A DNA stretch of 5,096 bases from Candidatus Rokuibacteriota bacterium (lineage in GTDB: Bacteria; Methylomirabilota; Methylomirabilia; Rokubacteriales; CSP1-6), in assembly GCA_016201575.1 (NCBI GenBank), contig JACQCN010000297.1:1-5096 (forward strand), in the 5' to 3' direction. The translations under genes and the position numbers were made by a program. Below, piece after piece: positions 1-5,096 of the stretch (position 1 is the first letter of the stretch; each line of letters opens with the position of its first letter). Under the pieces are notes generated by a model. The model searched no databases, was not told the DNA's origin, and saw only the letters and a list, made by a program, of their open reading frames with translations.

Positions 1-148
1 CGCGGGTCCGGCTCCGTCACCCACTCGCCCGAACGCCGCGCTGCGCGCGGCGGACGGGCCGAGGGGGTCCCACTGCGCGCGGCCCCGCGGGGCTGCACCC
101 TGCGCCACCCGCCCGGTCGTGCCATCGCCGTTCGCGAATAATGCGCTC
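1..148 (+). mobile_element. MITE-like dispersed repeat, copy A (partial, cut by window edge)
   Basis: Positions 1-145 match the reverse complement of 4094-4239 with seven substitutions (at 23, 59, 68, 97, 115, 120 and 135) and one single-base indel near 92, about 94.5% identity. Similarity stops at about 145-148, where this copy ends in a form of the terminal repeat (127-144, gccgttcgcgaataatgc). By comparison with the complete copy at 4091-4303, about 60 bases including the other terminal repeat should lie just outside the window. A hairpin of 8 base pairs with a 3-base loop (34-52) occurs in both copies. There is no coding capacity. It lies about 40 bases past the stop of the permease operon and could affect how that transcript ends. 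That it is a non-autonomous transposable element is inferred from the terminal inverted repeats of copy B; no transposase is present. Confidence 0.8.
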
Positions 149-161
149 TGGCCGAGCGCTG

Positions 162-178
162 GCGGTCGTCTCGACCGC
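162..178 (-). terminator. small hairpin after the permease operon, possible terminator
   Basis: gcggtcg (162-168) pairs perfectly with cgaccgc (172-178) around a 3-base loop. The hairpin lies 11 bases past the stop codon of the last operon gene. No T-run follows on the minus strand, so it is not a classical intrinsic terminator; it may only stabilise the mRNA 3' end or be chance in GC-rich DNA. Confidence 0.3.
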
Positions 179-189
179 GCGGGCGTCGC

Positions 190-1074
190 TCACGCGGTCG
201 GCCGCACGGGGCCGCCGCGCAGCCGCGGGTCGAGCACGTCGCGCAGCGCGTCGCCCAGCATGTTGAAGCCGTAGACGGCGAGCGAGATGGCGGCGCCGGG
301 CCAGAGCGCCATCCACGGGGCCTGGTACATGTAGGAGCGCCCGGAGCCCGAGAGCATCGCGCCCCACGACGGATACGGCGGCGGCACGCCGAAGCCCAGG
401 AAGGACAGGGCCGACTCCGCGAGGATCGCGCTCCCGAGGCCGATCGTGGCCAGGATGATGACGGTCGCCGCCACGTTGGGCAGCACGTAGCGCAGCAGGA
501 TCCGCAGGTGCCCGCAGCCGAGCGCGCGGGCGGCCTCCACGTAGGCGTTCTGGACCACGCCGATCGTCGCGCCCCGGATCACCCGCGAGGCGCCGGCGGC
601 GCCGGCGACGCCGAGGGCCAGGATCACGTTCACGAGCCCCGCCCCGAGGACCGCCATCAGCGAGAGGATGATCACGAGGAACGGGAACGACTGCCAGGCG
701 TCGACCACGCGCTGCACGACGAGGTCGTAGCGGCCCGCGAAGTAGCCGCTGCTGACCCCGATCGTCGTGGCCAGCACGGTGCCGAGCAGGACGGCGCCGA
801 ACCCCACCGTGACGGAGATGCGCGCGCCGTAGACCACGCGGCTGAGGATGTCGCGCCCGAGGTTGTCCGTGCCCATCCAGAACCGCGCGCTGGGCGGCCG
901 CATGCGCGCCCCGGCGATGGTCTCGTCGTAGTCATAGGGCGCGACCCGGTCGGCCAGGAGCGCCAGCAGGATCAGCACCACCACGATCAGCCCCCCGAGC
1001 GCCCCCAGGGGCTTCCGGCGGCAGAAGCGCCACACGGCGGCGCTAGTAGCGGATCCGCGGGTCGAGGACGGCAT
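190..1074 (-). CDS. ABC transporter permease, DppC/OppC type (peptide/nickel class)
   Basis: Inner-membrane permease subunit, 294 residues, the usual length for DppC/OppC proteins. It would pair with the DppB-type permease encoded just upstream to form the transport channel. Visible family marks: a charged N-terminus followed by a first membrane segment (about 24-45); the conserved block FWMGTDNLGRDILSRVVYGA (65-84); further hydrophobic segments at roughly 87-110, 130-160, 203-225 and 254-276; the cytoplasmic ATPase-contact (EAA) loop beginning EAARALG at 180 and reaching LPN at 198-200; and the typical C-terminal block NMLGDALRDVLDPRLR (271-286). The ATG at 1074 lies inside the upstream permease gene, giving a 32-base overlap, and has no clear ribosome binding site. 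A GTG at 1035 (residue 14, VWRF), just after the upstream stop, is an alternative start. Translation is probably coupled to the preceding gene. The substrate cannot be told from sequence. Confidence 0.95.
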   Translation of the reverse strand: MPSSTRGSATSAAVWRFCRRKPLGALGGLIVVVLILLALLADRVAPYDYDETIAGARMRPPSARFWMGTDNLGRDILSRVVYGARISVTVGFGAVLLGTVLATTIGVSSGYFAGRYDLVVQRVVDAWQSFPFLVIILSLMAVLGAGLVNVILALGVAGAAGASRVIRGATIGVVQNAYVEAARALGCGHLRILLRYVLPNVAATVIILATIGLGSAILAESALSFLGFGVPPPYPSWGAMLSGSGRSYMYQAPWMALWPGAAISLAVYGFNMLGDALRDVLDPRLRGGPVRPTA

Positions 1075-1984
1075 AGACCACGTCGACCAGGAGGTTCATC
1101 CCGACCACGATCGTCACGATCAGCAGGTTCACGCCCTGGATCACCGGGTAGTCGCGCTGCGTGATCGCGTCGAAGAGGAAGCGGCCCATCCCCGGCAGCC
1201 CGAAGATCGTCTCGAAGATCACCGTGCCCCCGAAGATCTGCGCGAGCTGGAGGCCCAGGATCGTGACCACGGGGAGCACGGCGTTCTTCAGGCTGTGCTT
1301 GAGCACGACCGCGCGCTCGCGGAGCCCCTTGGACCACGCGGTACGGATGTAGTCCTGGCGCAGCACCTCGAGCAGCATCGCGCGGGTCATCCGCATCAGC
1401 GCCGCCGCCGAGGCGGTGCCGAGGATGGCCGCCGGGATCACGAACTGGCCCACGTGCCGCCAGGGATCGGCGCGGAGGTCGGTGAACCGGGCGATCGGCG
1501 TCCACCCCCACCAGATCGCGGGGAAGATGATCACGAGCGTCGCCACCCAGTAGCCCGGCACCGAGAGCCCGAGGATCGCCGCGCTGCGGGCCGCGTAGTC
1601 GGTCACCGTGTCCTGCCGGATGGCGGCCAGGATCCCGACGGGCAGCGCGATCGCGACGGAGAAGGCGAGGGCGAGGAGCCCGAGCTCGAGGCTCACGGGC
1701 ACGCGGCGGGCCAGCTCCTCCACCACGGGGCGCCGGGTCCACAGCGACTCGCCCAGGTCCCCGCGCCCGACCTTCCCGAGCCACTCCACGTACTGGACGA
1801 GGAGCGGCCGGTTCAGGCCGAGCTTCGCGCGGAGGTCCTCGAGGTCGCGCCCGTAGGCCTTCTCCTCGAGCATGAGCTGGACCACGTCGCCCGGGATCAG
1901 GCGCGGGAGCGTGAAGACCATGAACGACGCGATCAGCAGCGAGGGGATCGCGACGACGAGCCGTCTCAGGACGTAGCGCGACAC
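1043..1984 (-). CDS. ABC transporter permease, DppB/OppB type (peptide/nickel class)
   Basis: Inner-membrane permease subunit, 313 residues, normal for DppB/OppB. The N-terminus MSRYVLRRL followed by a membrane segment (about 9-30) and the motif RLIPGD (28-33) is typical. The periplasmic stretch contains GDLGESLWTRRPV (75-87). Further hydrophobic segments lie near 97-122, 135-160, 178-198, 237-257 and 285-307. The EAA loop that docks on the ATPase runs from DYIRTAWSKGL (211-221) to LP (237-238). The pattern ETIFGLPGMGRFL (258-270), RDYPVIQG (277-284) and the C-terminus YAVLDPRIRY are family signatures. The start is GTG at 1984; the frame is open upstream to a stop at 2059 but offers no other ATG, GTG or TTG, and the family N-terminus begins exactly here. 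The ribosome binding site is weak: GAGG directly abuts the start. The gene follows the binding-protein gene after 82 bases containing a stable hairpin. Confidence 0.95.
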   Translation of the reverse strand: MSRYVLRRLVVAIPSLLIASFMVFTLPRLIPGDVVQLMLEEKAYGRDLEDLRAKLGLNRPLLVQYVEWLGKVGRGDLGESLWTRRPVVEELARRVPVSLELGLLALAFSVAIALPVGILAAIRQDTVTDYAARSAAILGLSVPGYWVATLVIIFPAIWWGWTPIARFTDLRADPWRHVGQFVIPAAILGTASAAALMRMTRAMLLEVLRQDYIRTAWSKGLRERAVVLKHSLKNAVLPVVTILGLQLAQIFGGTVIFETIFGLPGMGRFLFDAITQRDYPVIQGVNLLIVTIVVGMNLLVDVVYAVLDPRIRY

Positions 1985-1998
1985 CTCAGTCGACGTCA

Positions 1999-2021
1999 GG
2001 GGGAGCGACCGCCGCTCCCCC
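1999..2021 (-). promoter_or_regulatory. intercistronic hairpin between binding-protein and first permease genes
   Basis: gggggagcg (1999-2007) and cgctccccc (2013-2021) form a perfect 9-base-pair stem with a 5-base loop. It lies in the 82-base gap between the binding-protein stop (2067) and the permease GTG (1984), ending 14 bases before that start. No T-run follows on the minus strand. In many importer operons, hairpins at this position protect the upstream mRNA or partly terminate transcription, so that far more binding protein than permease is made; that role is inferred here. Confidence 0.5.
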
Positions 2022-2066
2022 CGACACCCCCCAACGGGCTCCCGCGAGGCCTTTCCTCACGCCCTC

Positions 2067-3707
2067 TCAGCGGTCGAGCCAGGCCGCCATGAGCCGCCCG
2101 CCGTAGTCGTGCCCGATGTTCGGCGCGAAGTTCTTCACGGCGGCGTCCCAGGCGACCACGACCTCGAAGGACGGCCCGTAGTGGTAGTAGACCTGCTTCG
2201 AGAGGTAGCGCTGGATGTCGAAGATGATCTCGCGGCGCTTGCGGGCGTCGAACGTCCGCCGCTGGAGCTTGATCATCTCGGTGAGCTTGGGATCGTCCAC
2301 GCCGCCCACGTTGCTCGGCTGCCCGGGCACGTAGAGGCGGTAGAGATAGCTGTCGGGATCGGTCCAGCTCCCGAAAAGCCCCACCGCGAGCTTCTCGAAC
2401 TTGCCCACGAGGGTGCTGGCCAGGAAGGCGCCGTACTCCTTCAGCTTGAGGTCCGTCTCGATGCCGGCCGCCTTCCAGTTGGCGAGCGTGGCCTGCACGC
2501 CGTCCATGTAGTCGGTGCCGTAGCCGGCGGTCGTCTCCACGGGCGTGGAGAAGCCGTTCGGGTACCCGGCCTCGGCGAGCAGCCGCTTGGCCTCGGGAAT
2601 GTTGTGGTCGTACAGCGCGCGGCCCTCCGGCGGCAGGTCGCTCAGCGGGATCGACCAGTCGTGGAACGCCGCCGGGATGGCCGGGTTCGGCACGCCGTGG
2701 CCGTGGGCCCAGGCGTTGGCCGCCACCAGGTCGTGCCAGTTCGTGGCCATCGCCATGGCCCGGCGCACGCGGAGGTCGTTGAACGGCGCCTGGTCGAGCT
2801 TCATCCACGTCATGTTCATGTTCGGCAGGATGAACTCCGCCGCCTGGAGGCCGGGCTTGCGCTGCCGGGCGACCTCGAGGTCGAGGCGGCGCAAGACCAT
2901 GTTGTACTCGGGCCCGAAGTCGTACTTGCCGGCGGCGAAGTTGGCGAAGCGGGTGGCGTGATCGGGGTCCACGCTGATGTCGACGGCGTCCACGTACGGC
3001 AGCCCGGCGACGAAGTAGTTCGGGTTGCGGGCGAGGGTGACGCGCACGTTCGGCTCGTGGCGCTCGAGCATCCAGGGGCCGGTGCCGATGCAGGCCTCGG
3101 CCTTCTTCAGGTCGCCGAACTGCTCGACCGCCTCGCGGGGCACGATCAGCATCGAGGTCGACGCCAGCACGTCGAGGAACCAGGCGAAGGGCTCGCCCAG
3201 GACGAAGCGGACCGTGTAGCGGTCCGGCGCCTCGACCCGCTCCACGGCGTCGAGCAGGCTCCTGGCCTGGTTGCCCTTGAGGCTCAGGAAGCGCTCGTAG
3301 CTGTACCGGACGTCCTCCGCCGTCAGCTCGCGCCCGTTGACCGGGGGCCTGGGATGCCAGCGCACGCCCCGCCGGAGCTTGAACACCCACGTGCGATCGT
3401 TGGGCCGGCTCCACGACTCCGCCAGGTCCGGCTCGAGCGGCGTGGTGCCCGGGCGCACCGAGGGCCCCGCCTTCACCTTCACGAGCTTGCTGTGCGTCAT
3501 CGACAGGATGGTCATGGTCCGGTAGGACAGCGTGAGCTGGGGATCGAAGCCCTGCGGGTCGAAGCCGGAGATACGGAAGACGCCGCCGCGCTTCGGCGTC
3601 TGGGCGCCGGCGGACTGCGGGCGCAGGAGGTCGATCGCGGGGCCCGCGGCGCCGGCCGCGAAGGCGGCGCCCGCCAGCTTCAGCAAGTCTCGACGGCTGA
3701 CGTCCAT
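2067..3707 (-). CDS. ABC transporter solute-binding protein, family 5 (peptide/opine/nickel class), Tat-exported
   Basis: Periplasmic substrate-capture subunit of the importer, 546 residues, full length for the SBP_bac_5 family. The start is ATG at 3707, preceded five bases upstream by a good ribosome binding site (AGAGGA, 3713-3718). The frame stays open upstream to 3983, but that part looks random. The N-terminus carries a twin-arginine signal: SRRDLLK (4-10), a hydrophobic Ala/Gly-rich stretch, and a likely cleavage site SAGA/Q (32-36), so export of the folded protein by Tat is predicted. Family blocks: LAESWSRPNDRTWVFKLRRG (95-114) close to the family 5 signature, LTAEDVRYSYERF (128-140), GTGPW (208-212), ARNPNYF (226-232), PFNDLRVRRAMAMAT (308-322), PEAKRLLAEAGYPNGF (371-386) and SWTDPDSY (447-454). 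It is the first gene of the operon with the two permeases. The bound ligand (peptide, glutathione, opine or metal chelate) cannot be decided from sequence. Confidence 0.95.
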   Translation of the reverse strand: MDVSRRDLLKLAGAAFAAGAAGPAIDLLRPQSAGAQTPKRGGVFRISGFDPQGFDPQLTLSYRTMTILSMTHSKLVKVKAGPSVRPGTTPLEPDLAESWSRPNDRTWVFKLRRGVRWHPRPPVNGRELTAEDVRYSYERFLSLKGNQARSLLDAVERVEAPDRYTVRFVLGEPFAWFLDVLASTSMLIVPREAVEQFGDLKKAEACIGTGPWMLERHEPNVRVTLARNPNYFVAGLPYVDAVDISVDPDHATRFANFAAGKYDFGPEYNMVLRRLDLEVARQRKPGLQAAEFILPNMNMTWMKLDQAPFNDLRVRRAMAMATNWHDLVAANAWAHGHGVPNPAIPAAFHDWSIPLSDLPPEGRALYDHNIPEAKRLLAEAGYPNGFSTPVETTAGYGTDYMDGVQATLANWKAAGIETDLKLKEYGAFLASTLVGKFEKLAVGLFGSWTDPDSYLYRLYVPGQPSNVGGVDDPKLTEMIKLQRRTFDARKRREIIFDIQRYLSKQVYYHYGPSFEVVVAWDAAVKNFAPNIGHDYGGRLMAAWLDR

Positions 3708-3712
3708 TGAGG

Positions 3713-3718
3713 TCCTCT
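3713..3718 (-). promoter_or_regulatory. ribosome binding site of the solute-binding protein gene
   Basis: On the minus strand AGAGGA stands five bases before the ATG at 3707. It is the clearest ribosome binding site in the window and, with the Tat signal that starts immediately after, fixes the start there rather than at the open-frame limit at 3983. Confidence 0.75.
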
Positions 3719-3764
3719 CACGCGTGGTGGTGGCCGCCCGCCGCCGCGGCGCCGGCTGGCGACG

Positions 3765-3770
3765 ATTGTA
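3765..3770 (-). promoter_or_regulatory. possible -10 element of the importer operon
   Basis: TACAAT on the minus strand is an AT-rich hexamer in otherwise GC-rich DNA, about 57 bases before the start codon of the binding-protein gene. No convincing -35 hexamer appears at 16-18 bases spacing (that stretch is all G/C), so this is only a candidate sigma-70-type promoter, or one needing an activator. The 105 bases between the divergent reading frames (3708-3812) hold nothing else I can identify. Confidence 0.3.
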
Positions 3771-3812
3771 CCCCCGGCAGCGAGTTCGCGGCGCCCGGGG
3801 CCGGCACGTCGG

Positions 3813-4076
3813 TTGCTCCCCGAGCACACCGTGACCTTCGACGCCGCCAGGATGGTGCACAAGGGCTACGTCCGCCGGCCCGGAGGCGTCGCGCCCTTCG
3901 ACTCCAGCACGCTGGCGCCGGGCCAGACCTTCACGCACGCGTTCACCGTGCCCGGGACCTACCGCTACGTGTGCGTCATGCACGAGGGGTCCGCGATGAC
4001 GGGCGAGGTCGTGGTGAAGCGCGGTCGGGCCTGCCTGCCGCGCTACCCGCCCGACTCCCCGTGGAGCCGTTCGTGA
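3813..4076 (+). CDS. plastocyanin-like cupredoxin domain, N-terminally truncated (probable gene remnant)
   Basis: The 87-residue frame reads as the C-terminal part of a small type-1 copper protein (plastocyanin/amicyanin class), normally a periplasmic electron carrier. Candidate copper ligands are all present: His5 in EHTVTFD, then Cys54, His57 and Met62 in YVCVMHEGSAM, with the exact C-x2-H-x4-M spacing of plastocyanin. LAPGQTFTHAF (34-44), PGTYRY (47-52) and MTGEVVV (62-68) match the last strands of the fold. What is missing is the first half: cupredoxins have several strands, plus a signal peptide, before the first His, whereas this frame begins four residues ahead of it. The only in-frame start is TTG at 3813 with no ribosome binding site; the frame is open back to a stop at 3708 but without ATG or GTG and without cupredoxin-like sequence. 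The C-terminus after residue 68 is not family-like, and its stop codon falls inside a terminal repeat. Most likely a 5'-deleted pseudogene; a frameshifted gene is possible. Domain identity is more certain than function. Confidence 0.6.
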   Translation: MLPEHTVTFDAARMVHKGYVRRPGGVAPFDSSTLAPGQTFTHAFTVPGTYRYVCVMHEGSAMTGEVVVKRGRACLPRYPPDSPWSRS

Positions 4077-4112
4077 GTAATGCCGTCTAAGCCCGCATTA
4101 TTCACGAACGGC
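4066..4112. repeat. solo terminal repeat facing copy B's terminus, forming an 18-bp hairpin
   Basis: gccgttcgtgagtaatgc (4066-4083) is a stand-alone copy of the element's terminal repeat. It pairs with 4095-4112, the left end of copy B, over 18 bases with a single G-T pair and an 11-base loop (4084-4094). The stop codon of the copper-protein frame (4074-4076) lies in the left arm. The hairpin sits between two convergent reading frames and could end transcription from either side, although there is no long T-run. The left arm may be the relic of another element copy. Confidence 0.75.
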
Positions 4113-4303
4113 GATGGCGCGACAGGGCGGGTGGCGCAGGGGGCAGTCCCCGCGGGGCCGCGCGCAGTGGGCCCCCCTCGTCCCGTCCGCCGCGCGCAGC
4201 GCGGCGTTCGGGCGAGCGGGTGACGGAGCCGGACCCGCGGGGGCGGCGCCCTGCGACAGGACCCGCCCGCCACCCGCGACTACCGTTCCTGAATGATGCG
4301 GGC
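4091..4303. mobile_element. MITE-like element, complete copy B with terminal inverted repeats
   Basis: A 213-base, GC-rich, non-coding element. Its left end (4091-4111, beginning gcccgcattattcacgaacg) and right end (4283-4303) are inverted repeats of 21 bases with two mismatches. The flanking bases a4090 and t4304 could extend the repeat by one pair. The interior is partly self-complementary: stretches near 4120-4160 and 4235-4280 resemble each other in inverted orientation, and an 8-base-pair hairpin with a 3-base loop lies at 4188-4206. A second, partial copy in opposite orientation is at 1-148. No target-site duplication could be recognised with confidence. Short length, terminal repeats, lack of a gene and multiple copies fit a non-autonomous element mobilised by a transposase encoded elsewhere; the responsible family is not identifiable here. 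Its right end overlaps the stop codon of the AttH-like gene by one base. Confidence 0.7.
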
Positions 4304-5096
4304 TAGTACCCGGTGAGCTCCACGTAGCCGTTGCCCGTGACCGGCGCTCCCGCCGCGGTCCCGGCCACGCGCACGGCGCCCTCCCAGTACCGCACGGAGA
4401 GGTCCAGCTCCTGGTCGCGCAGCCAGGGCTCGACCTCGACCGCGAGGCGCTCGGCCGGGACGGCCAGGCGCCAGCGCGACGGGTACACCGCGCCGCTCTT
4501 CGGGCTCCGCCACGTGTCGAGCGCCTCCACCCGCACCGCGTCGGGCCCGAGCGGCCGCGTCGACCCGTCGCGCGCGACCAGGGTCCCGCGGCTCCAGCGA
4601 TCGGTCGAGCCGTCGCGGCGCCGGAGGCGATAGAACATGAGGTCGCGCCCGTCGTCGAGCTGCAGGGCGAACCAGTCCCAGCCCACCTGGCCGGCGCCGA
4701 GCGCGCTCGTCGACCACTCGCGGTCCATCCAGCTCGAGCCGGCGACGCGCCACGCCTCCCCCTCGATCGCGACCGTCCCCGTCGTGTCCATCCGGGTGAG
4801 CGAGTAGTAGTACGAGGCGTTGCCGGGCTCCGGCCCCTTCCGGCTGAGCCCGCGATCGCCCTGGAGCGCCACGGGCTTGACGCTGCGGAGCGCCAGCTCG
4901 ATGGCGACGCCCTCGGCGGCGGCGCGGAGGCGCGTCGGGCCGCCGTCCACGACCGCCCCCTCGGCGGTCCAGTCCTCGAGCCACACGCGATACTGGCTCT
5001 CGAGCCGAGCGGCGCCCACGAGCCCGGGGCGAGCGCGTGGCGAGGCGAGGCCCGAATGGCCGTTCGAGCCGAGCGGCGCCGGCGAGGGCTGTTGAC
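4303..5096 (-). CDS. AttH/CrtC-type lipocalin-like protein (predicted secreted hydrolase family, COG5621), 5' end outside window
   Basis: The C-terminal part of a protein related to AttH and carotenoid 1,2-hydratase (CrtC), which consist of two lipocalin-like barrels. The molecular role of the AttH branch is not settled. Counting from the GTG at 5019, visible blocks are YRVWLEDW (10-17), GDRGLSRKG (54-62), GNASYYYSLTRM (67-78), SSWMDREWSTSALGAGQVGW (95-114), FALQLDDGRDLMFYRLR (117-133), WRSPKSGAVYPSRW (170-183), DQELD (202-206), YWEGAVRV (211-218) and the C-terminus GYVELTGY. The frame continues without a stop upstream of 5019 to the window edge. Those 25 codons (for example GLASPRARPGLVGAARLE) resemble the segment that precedes RVWLEDW in relatives, so the GTG is not the real start; the missing N-terminal half should hold a signal peptide and the EWWY-type motif. 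At least 263 residues are visible out of the family's usual roughly 350-400. The stop TAG (4303-4305) abuts the mobile element, but the C-terminus looks native. Convergent with the copper-protein remnant. Confidence 0.85.
   Translation of the reverse strand, partial: QQPSPAPLGSNGHSGLASPRARPGLVGAARLESQYRVWLEDWTAEGAVVDGGPTRLRAAAEGVAIELALRSVKPVALQGDRGLSRKGPEPGNASYYYSLTRMDTTGTVAIEGEAWRVAGSSWMDREWSTSALGAGQVGWDWFALQLDDGRDLMFYRLRRRDGSTDRWSRGTLVARDGSTRPLGPDAVRVEALDTWRSPKSGAVYPSRWRLAVPAERLAVEVEPWLRDQELDLSVRYWEGAVRVAGTAAGAPVTGNGYVELTGY

Noticed and set aside
1295..2092. 265-codon plus-strand frame opposite the DppB-type permease
   Set aside because: Arg/Glu/Asp/His-rich low-complexity shadow of a clearly coding opposite strand.
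1996..3414. 472-codon minus-strand frame overlapping the binding-protein gene
   Set aside because: Frame-shifted shadow of the same gene, dominated by Arg/Ala/Gly/Pro, with no domain.
2109..3710. 533-codon open frame on the plus strand opposite the binding-protein gene
   Set aside because: Mirror frame created by G/C-biased third positions; composition is Arg/His/Val/Leu/Gly-rich with no recognisable domain, while the minus strand encodes a clear full-length family 5 binding protein.
3708..3983. N-terminal extension of the binding protein up to an ATG at 3983
   Set aside because: The extension is not signal-like and lies opposite the cupredoxin frame; the Tat motif and ribosome binding site fix the start at 3707.
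4114..4296. Small open frame within copy B
   Set aside because: It lies within the repeat, has no domain or ribosome binding site, and is Arg/Pro/Ala-rich as expected by chance in GC-rich DNA.
1..4303. A true composite transposon
   Set aside because: No transposase or clear target-site duplication is visible; only inverted flanking copies of a non-coding element can be supported.
1..5096. CRISPR arrays, tRNA or rRNA genes, riboswitches
   Set aside because: No regularly spaced direct repeats, and no tRNA- or rRNA-like segments recognised by reading either strand.

Overview
The window is very GC-rich throughout (roughly 70% by eye), with strong G/C preference at third codon positions that leaves long spurious open frames opposite every real gene. 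Together with a Tat-exported solute-binding protein and a DppBC-type permease pair, this points to a free-living, GC-rich Gram-negative-type bacterium, perhaps a soil or sediment lineage. A lineage such as Rokubacteria/Methylomirabilota would fit, but nothing here proves it.

Layout. Positions 1-148 hold the end of a GC-rich dispersed repeat (copy A), cut off by the window edge. On the minus strand lies a three-gene ABC importer operon, transcribed from high to low coordinates: a family 5 (peptide/opine/nickel class) solute-binding protein (3707 to 2067), a DppB/OppB-type permease (1984 to 1043) and a DppC/OppC-type permease (1074 to 190). A hairpin sits between the binding-protein and first permease genes, and a second small hairpin follows the last gene. 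No ATPase gene is visible; copy A begins about 40 bases past the operon's end. Divergent from the operon, on the plus strand (3813-4076), is the second half of a plastocyanin-like copper protein. It keeps candidates for all four copper ligands but lacks the N-terminal strands and any export signal, so it is probably a remnant. Next comes a 213-base element (copy B, 4091-4303) with 21-base imperfect terminal inverted repeats and no coding capacity, in the opposite orientation to copy A. The right part of the window (4303-5096, minus) is the 3' portion of an AttH/CrtC-type lipocalin-like protein whose start lies outside the window.

How it fits together. The binding protein would capture a peptide-like solute in the periplasm and deliver it to the permease heterodimer; the two ATPases that power such importers must be encoded elsewhere or beyond copy A. 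The copper-protein fragment and the AttH-like gene have no evident functional link to the importer.

The most noteworthy signal is the repeat. Two copies of a MITE-like element, about 94.5% identical over 145 bases, face each other in inverted orientation around the whole importer operon. A solo copy of the element's terminal repeat abuts copy B and forms an 18-base-pair hairpin with it. I found no clear new biochemical system; the coding genes belong to known families.
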